A stretch of DNA of 31,366 bases from an uncultured Eubacteriales bacterium (GCA_900546075.1 URBH01000021.1:1-31366); one strand, 5' to 3'. Positions 14,257 to 23,226 are shown, numbered from the stretch's first letter. Made by a program: numbers and translations. The notes: generated by a model not told the origin, from the sequence alone.

Positions 14257-16008
14257 TCAAATCGCCTCGGATTGTTCTGAATTTTCCCTGCTTTGAGGGA
14301 AATTTTCAAGGGATTCAAGACGCAGGCACCCAATGAATTTGTAATATATTTTAACGCTCTGCTGGTAGGCGGCATTTTTCCGGGGCGCTCTGACGTAGCC
14401 ATCGGGTAATATCTTGGGTCCCACTTCAATTTTTTCGACGAAAGTCAGGAGAGTGTCCCGATCCAGAACCGCAATGGTGGTGTATTGTCTGGCAAGATCA
14501 AAGAATCGTTTGTAATTGGAACGGATGTCATCGTCAGGGGACGGCGCACTGAGGGCTTCCAAAGCGTTTTCAAGGCCGGAGGCTTCTTTTTCAAGGTCGG
14601 CAACCATGACTTCCAATCTGGAATCAGCCAGCTTCCCTTCGGCATTGTCGGTGTACAGCTTTCCGATTGTCCGGTTGATGACATTCAGGCGTGTCCTGGC
14701 TTTTTCGATTTTTGCCTCGCGCAGCTTTTGGGCGGATTCGTCGTGGATTTCTTCCAGGACCTGATTTACCAGCTTACTGATTTCTTTGTCGGACAGCTTG
14801 ATCAGGCTGTTCAAATCCTGACGAACCACTTCAAGAAGGTCGGCGTATTTCATACTGACGCCCTCGCAGGGGTTTTCAAACCGCTTGCTTTTGTGGTTGC
14901 AGGAAAGAAACCAGTATTTTTCACGCTCGCCCTTGTAAACCGTCCCGGAAGAACACAGCGAATATCCGCAACGGCCGCAAACGGCGATACCACCGAAAAT
15001 GCTTTTCCTCACATGGTCGTATTGACGGTAGTCACGGCTGCCTTTTCCCAGGTTTGCTTGTGCCTTGTCAAAGGTCATCTGATCAACGAGAGGTTCGTGC
15101 GTGTTGGACGTTATGACCCAATCCTCTTGGGGAACGGAAATCTTTTTGCGGGACTTGATGCTTGCCTTGCGGGTTTTCCCAAGCAGCGTATTGCCAAGGT
15201 AAACCTGATTCTTGATGATCCGCTTTACCGTGGTGTAATTCCAGCAATCCGTGGCGCGGGCGGCACCTGTGTCGGAAAAGTTGTCGCGGTACAGTACCCG
15301 GTACTTAAGAGGCGTGATCACACCGGCTGCCGTGAGCTCCTGGGCAATTTTGATGCAGGAGTCGCCTGCGGCGGAGCGTTGGAAAATCCGCGCGACGATT
15401 GGCGCGGTTTCCTCATCCGGGACTAACCGGTCTCTGTTGCGGGGGTCTTTCTTGTAGCCAAAGGGTGGGCAGGCACAGTATTCGCCTTTGCTTCGCTTCA
15501 TCCGCAGAACATCCTTAACCTTTCTGGAGCCGTCACGCAGGTATACCTCATTCATTGCGAACTGAAAAGGCGCCATGATATTCTCCGATTCGGAATCGAA
15601 ATTGTCGGCGATGGCGACATAATGGATCCGGCGCTCCGGAAAGAACTGCTCGGCATAATAGCTGGCCTCCCGCATATCACGCCCCAGACGGGAGAGGTCT
15701 TTGGTTATGACCATATTTGCTTTCCCGGCCTGTAAAGCTTTCATCATTTGCTGAAAACCGGGACGTTCAAAATTGCTGCCCGACCAACCGTCATCGACAA
15801 AGGAATCCAGAAGAACGATTCCTCGCTGAGCGCAGTAGGCTTCAACGATTTTCCTCTGGTTAATGATACTGGCAGAGGACTGCCCGTCCTGCGCCTCTTC
15901 CTGAGACAATCTATAGTAGGCGTAGGCAAGGGAAAGAGAAGTTGCGCTTGTATCCCTCCTCAGAGAAAAATTTGCATTCGGAAAATGGTTAGATGTTGTT
16001 GAATTCAT
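14257..16008 (-). CDS. large serine recombinase (TndX/TnpX-like)
   Basis: 583 residues. The resolvase domain has the nucleophile in YYRLS (Ser35), then ASIINQRKIVEAYC, VDDGWSG and KDLSRLGR (103-110). A recombinase domain follows (FGYKKDPRNR, TVKRIIKNQVYLGNTLLG), then a zinc-ribbon-like Cys cluster (CGRCGYSLC with SCNHKS and NPCEG) and a long coiled-coil-like C-terminal part. Such enzymes integrate and excise conjugative transposons and phages without accessory ligation. The start overlaps the stop of the upstream small gene as ATGA and has GAGGT 7 bases before it, which supports the long N-terminus. The last about 20 residues after KIYYKFIGCL look atypical and may be read-through into junction DNA. 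Attachment sites could not be delimited. Confidence 0.9.
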   Translation of the reverse strand: MNSTTSNHFPNANFSLRRDTSATSLSLAYAYYRLSQEEAQDGQSSASIINQRKIVEAYCAQRGIVLLDSFVDDGWSGSNFERPGFQQMMKALQAGKANMVITKDLSRLGRDMREASYYAEQFFPERRIHYVAIADNFDSESENIMAPFQFAMNEVYLRDGSRKVKDVLRMKRSKGEYCACPPFGYKKDPRNRDRLVPDEETAPIVARIFQRSAAGDSCIKIAQELTAAGVITPLKYRVLYRDNFSDTGAARATDCWNYTTVKRIIKNQVYLGNTLLGKTRKASIKSRKKISVPQEDWVITSNTHEPLVDQMTFDKAQANLGKGSRDYRQYDHVRKSIFGGIAVCGRCGYSLCSSGTVYKGEREKYWFLSCNHKSKRFENPCEGVSMKYADLLEVVRQDLNSLIKLSDKEISKLVNQVLEEIHDESAQKLREAKIEKARTRLNVINRTIGKLYTDNAEGKLADSRLEVMVADLEKEASGLENALEALSAPSPDDDIRSNYKRFFDLARQYTTIAVLDRDTLLTFVEKIEVGPKILPDGYVRAPRKNAAYQQSVKIYYKFIGCLRLESLENFPQSRENSEQSEAI

Positions 16009-16193
16009 TTAGCATACCTCGTCGTTGAGGTGCTTTCGCCTGAATTATACACATGGGAGGCCGGAGTTGTCAAAGGGAAAGTCTGGGAATGTGCCTGGCG
16101 AATCCGCTCACGGATCAGATCGGAAGGCGGTTTTTCACCGACAAATTCACGTTGAACAACGTATGTTATGTTGTTAATTTGCAGCTTGTCCAT
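16005..16193 (-). CDS. small TnpW-like protein upstream of the recombinase
   Basis: 62 residues from the ATG at 16193, which has GGGGGG 5 bases upstream. MDKLQINNITYVVQREF and the following DLIRERIRQ resemble TnpW-type small proteins of clostridial transposons (a short beta segment ITYVV followed by an amphipathic helix). It overlaps the recombinase start by four bases (ATGA), so the recombinase is translated by coupling. The role of TnpW proteins is not established. Similarity is modest and judged by eye. Confidence 0.5.
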   Translation of the reverse strand: MDKLQINNITYVVQREFVGEKPPSDLIRERIRQAHSQTFPLTTPASHVYNSGESTSTTRYAK

Positions 16194-16427
16194 AGTTTCC
16201 CCCCAATCTACATGGTGGATTTTTCCCAATTATGGGGAGCGTTATTCCACCGGGACTGGTTGCGGAGGACTGTGTAATCCCGGCCAAAGCGAATGCCGCC
16301 ATGGGAACACAGCTCCTTTCCCGCTTTGAAGCCGTACGGGCGGGGCTGACCGGTCGAGGGCGGCCGAGATTGGAGGTTTCTGCGGTATGCGGCGGGTGGG
16401 GAGAAAGATTTTTTTGGTATTTATTGG

Positions 16428-16454
16428 GTTGCACCTTCGGGTGCAACTTTTTTT
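16428..16454 (+). terminator. rho-independent terminator with TTCG loop
   Basis: GTTGCACC, loop TTCG, GGTGCAAC, then seven T. It lies 33 bases before the first phage gene on the same strand and would insulate the head module from upstream transcription. Between 16194 and 16427 I see no gene or other clear element. Confidence 0.92.
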
Positions 16455-16487
16455 GTCTTTCGGGGTTTGGATGAAAGGGAGGTTGCT

Positions 16488-16811
16488 ATGGAACGCAAAT
16501 GCGTAGAGCGGGAACTGAAACAGAGAATTCAGACGGGGACAATCCGGAGGGAGGATGTGACGCGGCGGTTGGCGGAACTGGCGTTCGGGAAAGCCAACGA
16601 CTGCGTGCGGCTGGCGCTGGAGGATGAGCCGAAGCTGGACAAGCTGGACCTGAGCTTGCTCAGCGAGGTCAAGCGCAACGACAAGGGAACGGTGGAAATC
16701 AAGCTCATTGACCGGCTACAGGCGCTGGAACAGCTGGCAACCGTGGCAGACGGGGAACGGACGGACATGGACGATTTCCTGAAGGCGTTGCAGGGCGGCG
16801 GGGAAGAATGA
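16488..16811 (+). CDS. phage terminase small subunit (putative)
   Basis: 107 residues from the ATG at 16488, preceded by GGGAGG 5 bases upstream; a TTG at 16467 is less likely. LAFGKANDCVRLAL and VEIKLIDRLQALEQL resemble PBSX-type small terminase subunits of Firmicute phages. Position directly before, and in ATGA overlap with, the large subunit is the strongest evidence. It would recognise the packaging site on phage DNA. The N-terminus lacks an obvious classical helix-turn-helix. Confidence 0.6.
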   Translation: MERKCVERELKQRIQTGTIRREDVTRRLAELAFGKANDCVRLALEDEPKLDKLDLSLLSEVKRNDKGTVEIKLIDRLQALEQLATVADGERTDMDDFLKALQGGGEE

Positions 16812-18052
16812 CGGCCTTTTCACCGAAGCAAAGGACGGTGCTGACCTGGTGGGTGCCGGGGAATCCGAATCGGGGTAAGGAGGCTATCGTGTGCGACGGG
16901 GCGGTTCGCTCCGGGAAAACCCTGGCTATGGGGCTGAGCTTTTTCCTGTGGGCCATGAGCTGCTTTCACGGGCAGAAGTTCGGCGTCTGCGGCAAGACGA
17001 TTGCCTCCCTGCGGAGAAATGTGCTGTCCGAGATTTTGCCGAAGCTGGAGGCGCTGGGGGCGCAGTGGAGGGAAAAGCGGACGGACAATCTGCTGACGGT
17101 AAAATTCCGGGGGCGGGAAAACCAGTTTTACGTCTTCGGCGGGCGGGACGAAAGCTCCGCGAGTTTGATTCAGGGCATCACCTTTGCCGGGGTGCTGCTA
17201 GACGAGGTGGCGCTGATGCCCCGCAGCTTCGTGGAGCAGGCCTGCGCCCGATGCTCCGTCGCCGGGAGTCGGCTGTGGTTCAACTGCAACCCCGCCGGGC
17301 CGGGGCATTGGTTTTACCGGACGTGGATTCTGGAGGCGGAGAAGCGGAACTGTCTGCGGCTCCACTTCACCATGGAGGACAATCCCTCTCTGACGCCCGA
17401 GATCCGGCAGCGGTACCAGAAGCTGTACACGGGGGTGTTCTACCGGCGGTTTATTCTCGGGCAGTGGGCGCAGGCGGAGGGGCGGGTTTACGACTTTTTC
17501 TCTCCGGAAATGGTGGGGAAGGCGCCGGAAGGCTGCGAAAAGTGGTATGTCTCCTGCGACTACGGGACGGTGAATCCCACGTCCATGGGGCTGTGGGGGC
17601 TGCGGGATGGGGTCTGGTACCGGGTGAAGGAGTTTTACTTCAACTCCCGGGAGGCGCGGCGGCAGATGACCGACGAGGAATACGCCCGGGCGCTGGAGGG
17701 GCTTGCCGGGGGACGGCGGATCACGGCGGTGATCGTGGACCCCTCGGCGGCCAGCTTCATTGAGGTTCTGCGGCGGAAGGGGTGGCGGGTACGCAAGGCG
17801 GAAAACGATGTTCTCAGCGGCATTCGGCTGACCTCCGATCTGCTGAAGGCGGGGAAAATCGTGATCTGCGAGGGGTGCGCGGACTGCCTGCGGGAGATGG
17901 ACGAGTACGTCTGGGATTTATCCGGCGGGGGGAAGGACAAGGTGCGCAAGGAGCATGACCACGCCATGGACGACATGCGGTATTTTGCCGCCACGGTATT
18001 GGGCGAGCGGCAGGAGGGGTTTTCCGCGTGGGCGGTGGAGAGAAGGCGCTGA
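16808..18052 (+). CDS. phage terminase large subunit
   Basis: 414 residues. ATPase motifs: Walker A GAVRSGKT (31-38) and Walker B GVLLDE (128-133, Asp132-Glu133), with FNCNPAGPGHWFY after them as in PBSX-type TerL. Nuclease acidic residues: Asp251 in SCDYGTVNPTSMG, Asp311 in VIVDPSA, and Asp388/389 in DHAMDDMRYF. All catalytic positions are present, so the gene looks intact. It would pump DNA into the prohead and cut it. It overlaps the small subunit stop by 4 bases and precedes the portal gene by 41 bp. Confidence 0.95.
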   Translation: MTAFSPKQRTVLTWWVPGNPNRGKEAIVCDGAVRSGKTLAMGLSFFLWAMSCFHGQKFGVCGKTIASLRRNVLSEILPKLEALGAQWREKRTDNLLTVKFRGRENQFYVFGGRDESSASLIQGITFAGVLLDEVALMPRSFVEQACARCSVAGSRLWFNCNPAGPGHWFYRTWILEAEKRNCLRLHFTMEDNPSLTPEIRQRYQKLYTGVFYRRFILGQWAQAEGRVYDFFSPEMVGKAPEGCEKWYVSCDYGTVNPTSMGLWGLRDGVWYRVKEFYFNSREARRQMTDEEYARALEGLAGGRRITAVIVDPSAASFIEVLRRKGWRVRKAENDVLSGIRLTSDLLKAGKIVICEGCADCLREMDEYVWDLSGGGKDKVRKEHDHAMDDMRYFAATVLGERQEGFSAWAVERRR

Positions 18053-18093
18053 CGGGAGCGTCAGGGTAATATTTGCTTGAAGGGAGCGATTTT

Positions 18094-19245
18094 TTGAAAC
18101 GGAAGCAGAAGGAAACCGGAGGCGTTGCGGCGGTGTGCCAGCTTCGCACCGGGAACACCCACCCCTTTGGGGTGATGAAGGGGTTTACGCCCCTGGGCGC
18201 CGGGGAGGAACGGATTTACCGGGAGATGCGGGAGGCCATTCCGGTGCTGGACGCCGCGGTGGGGAAAATGGTACGGCTGTGCGGCGGATTTGAGGTCAGG
18301 TGCCGGGATCGTGAGGCGCAGAGCAGCCTCAACGGCTTTTTGCAGATGATGCCCTGCGGCCGGGGACAGATGGGGATCGAAAGCTTTTTGAGCGGGTATC
18401 TGGACAGTCTGCTGACCTACGGCCGGGCGGTGGGCGAGCTGGTGATCGCCGGGGGAAAGCTGCGGGCGGTATGCTGGGGAGACGTGACGGCACTGGAAGC
18501 CCAGGAGGGGGAGAGTCCCCTGGAAACGGTGCTGTGGGGTACCGACGAGCACGGCCTTCTGCGGCCGCTCCCCTATCAGCAGCTTCTGCTGTTCACCACG
18601 ATGAATCCGGAACCGGCGCATCCTTACGGCGTGAGCATGTTCCGGGGGATGCCCTTTCTTGCGGACATTCTTCTGAAAATCTACAACACCATCGGCGTCA
18701 ACTGGGAACGCGCCGGAAACATCCGCTACAGCGTCATCTGCAAGGGCGGCGAAAACCTTGACCCGGTGACGGCGCAGGAGCGGGGAAAAGCCGTGGCGGC
18801 GGAGTGGAGCCGAGCCATGGAGGACAACAAGAACGGCACGGTGCGGGATTTCGTGGCCGTGGGGGATGTGGAGATCAAGGTCATCGGCGGGGAAGCGCCG
18901 ATATTGGATTCCGAGACCCCGGTACGGCAGATTCTGGAGCAGCTGGTGGCGAAAACCGGACTTCCGCCCTTTTTGCTGGGACTGAACTGGAGCACCACCG
19001 AGCGGATGAGCACCCAGCAGGCGGATCTGCTGACCTCGGAGCTGTGGGCGCTGCGGCGGACGGTGGAGCCTGCCATGCGGAAGATCTGTCAGACCTACCT
19101 TGCATTGGAAGGGCTGGACAACCGGGTGGAGATCGAGTGGGACGACATCAGCTTGCAGGATATCACGCAGGAGGCGCAGGCGGCACTTTACCGGGCGCAG
19201 GCGGAAAAATGTCTGGCGGATGCTTCCCAAAATGAAAATTCTTGA
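18094..19245 (+). CDS. phage portal protein
   Basis: 383 residues from a TTG at 18094, preceded by AAGGGAG 7 bases upstream; a TTG at 18073 would leave no site. Portal character is shown by GVSMFRGMPFLADILLKIYNTIG in the stem and clip region, LLTYGRAVGELV, and the QQADLLTSELWALRR helix before the C-terminal end. It forms the dodecameric DNA entry ring at one capsid vertex and binds terminase. It is in standard phage gene order, between terminase and protease, and shows no disruption. Confidence 0.9.
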   Translation: MKRKQKETGGVAAVCQLRTGNTHPFGVMKGFTPLGAGEERIYREMREAIPVLDAAVGKMVRLCGGFEVRCRDREAQSSLNGFLQMMPCGRGQMGIESFLSGYLDSLLTYGRAVGELVIAGGKLRAVCWGDVTALEAQEGESPLETVLWGTDEHGLLRPLPYQQLLLFTTMNPEPAHPYGVSMFRGMPFLADILLKIYNTIGVNWERAGNIRYSVICKGGENLDPVTAQERGKAVAAEWSRAMEDNKNGTVRDFVAVGDVEIKVIGGEAPILDSETPVRQILEQLVAKTGLPPFLLGLNWSTTERMSTQQADLLTSELWALRRTVEPAMRKICQTYLALEGLDNRVEIEWDDISLQDITQEAQAALYRAQAEKCLADASQNENS

Positions 19246-19259
19246 ATGGAGGAACCGGC

Positions 19260-20156
19260 ATGGAAATCAACAAGGCGGCGCAGGCCGCAAGCAGCGGCGC
19301 GCCTACGGCGGTACAGCTGGAGGCCATCAACAATCTTGCCAAGGCGCATCTGACAGCCCAGCAGGTTTACGTGTTCTCCCTGCGGCTGTGCGACGATCAG
19401 GTAGACCGGGACTTTGAGCGCTTCGACAGCGCCGCGCTGCCCGGGCTTGCCAAGCTGTTCATCGGCAAGACGGGGATCGTTGACCACAAGTGGAGCAGCG
19501 ACAAGCAGGTGGCGCGTATCTTCCAGACCGAGGTGGTACGGGAGGACGGCGCGGCGTTTATCAAGGCCTGGGCGTACATCCGCCGGGGGGATGCCAACGA
19601 CGAGATCATCGCCGACATCGAGGCGGGAATCAAAAAGGAGGTATCCGTTGGGTGCGCCATGGGGCGTTCCGTTTGCTCCGTCTGCGGGAGCGACTACGGC
19701 TCCTGCGGCCATCGGAAGGGCGAAAGCTATGACGGGCAGGTCTGCTGCGCCATTTTGCAGGAGCCGATGGACGCCTACGAATTTTCCTTCGTGGCGGTGC
19801 CGGCACAGCGGGAGGCCGGTGTGCTGAAGGGTCTGGGCTGCGGAAAGCCGAAGCTCAAGGAGCTGGCCGACGAATTCGGCGCTCAGGCGGAATACCGGGC
19901 GCTGTATCAGCAGGCAGAGCTGGGGAAGCGATACCAGAAGGAGCTGGAGGACAGCATTGTGCGTCTGGGGCTGTCCCTGGAGCTGGGGGTGGAAGCGCCG
20001 GTGCTGCGCAGCATCGCCAAGACCGCTGCGGCGGAGGATCTGATCCGGCTCAAGTCGGCGCTGGAGGAACGGCTGGCGGAGAGTATGCCGCTTACGACCC
20101 AGCTGGGCGGCTGCCGGGGGAAAGAGGAAAAAGTGGAAAGCGGATTTTTGATTTAG
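19260..20156 (+). CDS. phage prohead (capsid maturation) protease with Cys-rich insert
   Basis: 298 residues from the ATG at 19260 with GGAGG 7 bases upstream. Candidate catalytic residues are His76 in GIVDHKW and Ser129 in KEVSVGC, as in HK97-like prohead proteases. Between Ser129 and the conserved YEFSFVAVPAQ strand lies a Cys/His-rich insert (Cys139, Cys142, Cys149, His151, Cys162, Cys163) that could bind zinc. Residues 190-290 are helical and may act as the scaffold part. The stop codon TAG coincides with the left end of the MITE; the same stop would be read without the MITE, so the protein is probably not altered. Confidence 0.82.
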   Translation: MEINKAAQAASSGAPTAVQLEAINNLAKAHLTAQQVYVFSLRLCDDQVDRDFERFDSAALPGLAKLFIGKTGIVDHKWSSDKQVARIFQTEVVREDGAAFIKAWAYIRRGDANDEIIADIEAGIKKEVSVGCAMGRSVCSVCGSDYGSCGHRKGESYDGQVCCAILQEPMDAYEFSFVAVPAQREAGVLKGLGCGKPKLKELADEFGAQAEYRALYQQAELGKRYQKELEDSIVRLGLSLELGVEAPVLRSIAKTAAAEDLIRLKSALEERLAESMPLTTQLGGCRGKEEKVESGFLI

Positions 20157-20318
20157 GGCAACACCGCATAATTTGACAAGAAGGCTCAGCCAGGATTTTT
20201 GTCCCAATTCAAAGTTTGGAAAACGAAGGAATACTGTATGTATTTCTCGTTTTTCAAACTGAAGAAGTGGGGCAAAAAGACGGCTGAGACTCGCAGACAC
20301 AATTGTGCGGTGTTGCCT
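20156..20318. mobile_element. foldback MITE, complete copy (163 bp)
   Basis: Terminal inverted repeats GGCAACACCGCA (20157-20168) and TGCGGTGTTGCC (20306-20317) bound the element, and TA lies directly outside both ends, as expected for IS630/mariner-type targets. The two arms are imperfect complements over about 80 bases, meeting near 20235, so the transcript would form one long hairpin. There is no coding capacity. Its right 53 bases recur in reverse orientation at 31314-31366 with 3 differences. The remaining leader to 20437 holds small GC-rich hairpins and no clear promoter. Confidence 0.85.
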
Positions 20319-20437
20319 TAGGGATTTTGTAAAGCCTCGGGGGCGGCGAGGGGTTTTGCGTGAATGAAATTGCCGCGATACATCATAGGTTCTCCGGCGA
20401 AGGCCGGCAGCCATAAATTTACTTGGGAGGATATCAA

Positions 20438-21463
20438 ATGGGTTATGACAATCTGAAACTGGAAAAGGGCATGTACCGGCAGGAGGGTATGAACTTTACC
20501 CAGGTGCTGGAATCTCTGGACCCCAGCGAAAACTATCGGGGTACCGCACTGGAAGGCACCGACGCCTTTCAGCGGCAGCTGAAGCGCTTTGGCATCCGCG
20601 CCAAGGGTGCGGGTTCTTCCCCTGTGGAGAAGTTCTTCCGCACCATGGACTCCGCCGTGCTGTTCCCGGAGTACATCGCCCGCACCGTCCGGCAGGGCAT
20701 GGAGGAAAACGACATTCTGCCTGCCATCACCGCTACCACCACCGTCATCGACGCCATGGACTACCGCTCCATCTACTCCATTCCCACCGACGCGGACAAG
20801 GAGCTGAAGGACGTGATGGAGGGCGCGTCCATTCCCGAAACCGAGGTCAAGACCAAGGAGCATCTGGTGCAGCTGAGCAAGCGGGGCAGAATGCTGGTGG
20901 CGTCCTACGAGGCCATCCGCTTCCAGAAGCTGGATCTGTTCGGCGTGATGCTGCGTCAGATCGGCGCCCACATTCAGAAGCAGCAGCTGGCTGATGCGGT
21001 GAACGTGCTGATTGCCGGAGACGGCAACGAAAATGCCGCCGCCAAGTACACCGTCGGCACCGCTCCCATCTCCGGCACAAAGGGTACGCTCGCCTACGAC
21101 CAGCTGGTGGAGTTCTGGGGGCAGTTTGACCCCTACACCATGAACACCATCCTCTGCTCCACCGCCACCATGACCGATATGCTGAAAATCCCCGAGCTGC
21201 AGAACCCTCTCACCGGCCTGAACTTCCAGGGGACCGGAAAGCTCAGCACCCCTCTGGGCGCTCAGCTGCACCGCACCTCCGCCGTATCCGACGGCGTGAT
21301 CATCGGCCTGGACAACCGGTATGCTCTGGAGCTGGTTCGCGCCGGCGACGTGCTGGTGGAGTACGACAAGCTCATTGACCGGCAGCTGGAACGGGCGGCC
21401 ATTACCTCCATTTCCGGCTTCGGCAAGATCTGCGACGGCGCGTCCTGCGTCCTGAACGTATGA
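20438..21463 (+). CDS. phage major capsid protein, HK97 fold
   Basis: 341 residues from the ATG at 20438, preceded by GGGAGG with about 8-base spacing. It follows the protease and carries typical family pieces: FFRTMDSAVLFPEYIARTVRQG before the E-loop region, LSKRGRMLVASYEAIRFQKLDLF in the spine-helix region, and VIIGLDNRYALELV towards the C-terminus. There is no long N-terminal delta domain, which fits a separate or protease-fused scaffold. Its stop overlaps the next gene as ATGA. It forms the capsid shell. Confidence 0.88.
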   Translation: MGYDNLKLEKGMYRQEGMNFTQVLESLDPSENYRGTALEGTDAFQRQLKRFGIRAKGAGSSPVEKFFRTMDSAVLFPEYIARTVRQGMEENDILPAITATTTVIDAMDYRSIYSIPTDADKELKDVMEGASIPETEVKTKEHLVQLSKRGRMLVASYEAIRFQKLDLFGVMLRQIGAHIQKQQLADAVNVLIAGDGNENAAAKYTVGTAPISGTKGTLAYDQLVEFWGQFDPYTMNTILCSTATMTDMLKIPELQNPLTGLNFQGTGKLSTPLGAQLHRTSAVSDGVIIGLDNRYALELVRAGDVLVEYDKLIDRQLERAAITSISGFGKICDGASCVLNV

Positions 21464-21822
21464 CGCTGACGGAACAGGTTTACGCCCAGGCGGCGCTGCT
21501 GGCGGGAGATCTGGACGAGCGGCAGACCAATCTGCTGAAGCTGCTGTGCGGCGCGTCCGTCTCCTCCCTGACGGCGCGGCTGCGGGAGGGATTGACCCCG
21601 GAGGACTGCAAGGCGGATTTTATTGCCGCGGCCAGTCTGCTTGCCTTGGCACAGATGAACGGCGTGGAGGGCGACGCTCAGGTGGAGGAGTTCAAGGCCG
21701 GGGATCTGACGGTGAAGCAGGGAAGCAATCATCGGGACGCGGCTTCCCAGTGCTTACAGCGTCAGGCGGAGCTGATGATCGCGCCGTATCTCAGGGACGG
21801 CTTTTCCTTCCGGGGGGTCTGA
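21460..21822 (+). CDS. phage head-tail connector (adaptor)
   Basis: 120 residues, starting in a 4-base ATGA overlap with the capsid stop. A helical protein (LLAGDLDERQTNLLKLLC, SLLALAQMNG) of the size and position of gp6-like connectors that sit under the portal. The assignment rests mainly on length, predicted helicity and gene order. Confidence 0.65.
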   Translation: MTLTEQVYAQAALLAGDLDERQTNLLKLLCGASVSSLTARLREGLTPEDCKADFIAAASLLALAQMNGVEGDAQVEEFKAGDLTVKQGSNHRDAASQCLQRQAELMIAPYLRDGFSFRGV

Positions 21823-21823
21823 T

Positions 21824-22168
21824 ATGCGGAGAATGGTTGAGAGAATCATCTCCCAGTACGGCACGGATATGACACTTACCAGCGGCACTGAGACGAAAAC
21901 CGTCCGGGCTTTTTTCCGGGCGGTGAACGCCAAAAGCTGGCAGAGCATGGAAAGCGAGGCGACGCTCCTGGGAGAGATCTCCCGGGGGCAGTACGCCTAC
22001 ATCGGCCCCGTCGGCGCCCAGGTGCAGGAGGGGGATACGCTGACCCTGGGGGATAAGACGTATCTGTTCCGGCGGGCGGAGCTTTATTACTACCGCAATC
22101 AGCCGGTCTACCAGTGGGGGCTGTGCGTGGAGAAGGGTGTGAACGATACTTGGGCATCTCAATCCTAG
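21824..22168 (+). CDS. phage head closure protein (putative)
   Basis: 114 residues, starting 1 base after the connector stop. Beta-rich sequence (DMTLTSGTETKTVRAFF, ISRGQYAYIGP, GDTLTLGDKTYLFRRAELYYY) resembling small head-closure or stopper proteins that follow the connector in siphophage modules. Gene order supports it; I see no diagnostic motif. Confidence 0.55.
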   Translation: MRRMVERIISQYGTDMTLTSGTETKTVRAFFRAVNAKSWQSMESEATLLGEISRGQYAYIGPVGAQVQEGDTLTLGDKTYLFRRAELYYYRNQPVYQWGLCVEKGVNDTWASQS

Positions 22169-22860
22169 AGCTGGTGCTGCGGCGGCTGCGGGAGGCGAAG
22201 TTCACGGCGGACGTGGCCTTCCCCGGGCAGAAATTTCCGCAGATCACGAAGCCCGTGGCGGCGGTTCACATTGAAAAGGTGGACCGAGCCAACATGGCGG
22301 TGACGGTGGAGGTCAACATCATCTGCCCCGCCGCCATGGGCGGCACCGCCTGCGAGGTGGAGGCTCTGCGGGCGACGGAAATTCTGCGCTGGTCGGGGGC
22401 TGTGTGCATACAGAACGGCTGCACCTACGACGGGATCAGCCAGGTGTACGTGGTGGCGATATTGGCGACCTTCACCTGTGTGACGGAGGCCAGCACGTGC
22501 AGCCTCGGCCCCGGGTTCCGGGCGTACATCAACGATATCGTCCAGCCCAATGCCATCGCCTTTTCCGAGGAAGAGGTGTCGGGGGTTCAGGCGGAGTATG
22601 TTACCGGCGAGTCGGCTCCGGCAGGTGCCAGTCAGGGGAGCAGCCTGTGGTACATTCAGCTGGAGGAGCTGTTCCCCGCCGGTACGCCGGAGAAGGCGGA
22701 GCCTGTGGGTGCGTTTACCCTGGAGATTTCCACGGACGTCAAGACGGAGCTGTATTACAACTGCCGCTGGACGTCCGTCAAGCGGGAATTTTCCAGAGAG
22801 GGACTGCGAAAAATCCGCAAGGGCATTGCTATGCTGCGGCAGGAGCAGGAGGGCGAGTAA
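22150..22860 (+). CDS. phage tail-side protein, unassigned
   Basis: About 236 residues if it starts at the TTG 22150; GTG codons at 22123 or 22114 in the same frame are alternatives, all overlapping the preceding gene. The N-terminal 120 residues (ILELVLRRLREAKFTADVAFPGQKFPQ) look like the tail-terminator or minor tail class (one short helix then a sheet). The second half, from about residue 130, is less familiar and ends in a basic helix. It stops immediately before the next ATG. Function is inferred from position only. Confidence 0.5.
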   Translation: MGISILELVLRRLREAKFTADVAFPGQKFPQITKPVAAVHIEKVDRANMAVTVEVNIICPAAMGGTACEVEALRATEILRWSGAVCIQNGCTYDGISQVYVVAILATFTCVTEASTCSLGPGFRAYINDIVQPNAIAFSEEEVSGVQAEYVTGESAPAGASQGSSLWYIQLEELFPAGTPEKAEPVGAFTLEISTDVKTELYYNCRWTSVKREFSREGLRKIRKGIAMLRQEQEGE

Positions 22861-23226
22861 ATGGACAAGCTCAAGTACAAGACCTTTGTCTGGCCTCACA
22901 ATCCCACGGTGTACAAGGAGGAATATCTCCGGGAACCCCACTACACCAAGGGGGACGACGGAGAATACTATTTTGACGCCATGGGGGAGGAAAAGCTGAC
23001 CATCACCGGCACCGGGGCGTTCTTCGGCGACGACGCCTTTACCCAGTTCAAAAATCTGGCGAAGCTGTTCAAAGAAACCACCCCGGGAAATCTGGAGCAT
23101 CCCGTCTGGGGCATCCGGTACTGCTATCTCACCGGGCTGGAAATGACCCAGGAGCCGAAGGACAACTACGTCAGCTACCGCTTTACCTTCACCGGCGCGC
23201 AGACCAACGGCGTGGTGCCGAGGTAA
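22861..23226 (+). CDS. phage tail protein resembling the DNA_circ_N/XkdP-like family
   Basis: 121 residues starting directly after the previous stop. KTFVWPHNP, then FKNLAKLF, GNLEHPVWG and EPKDNYVSYRFTFTGA fit the small N-terminal domain seen in DNA circularisation proteins and baseplate-hub or tail assembly proteins. In full phages more tail genes follow (tube, tape measure, hub); here the plus-strand genes end and a terminator follows 21 bp later. Confidence 0.5.
   Translation: MDKLKYKTFVWPHNPTVYKEEYLREPHYTKGDDGEYYFDAMGEEKLTITGTGAFFGDDAFTQFKNLAKLFKETTPGNLEHPVWGIRYCYLTGLEMTQEPKDNYVSYRFTFTGAQTNGVVPR

Noticed and set aside
16232..16474. 80-residue plus-strand frame before the phage module
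   Set aside because: It runs through a perfect rho-independent terminator, and its last part is low-complexity translation of that hairpin.
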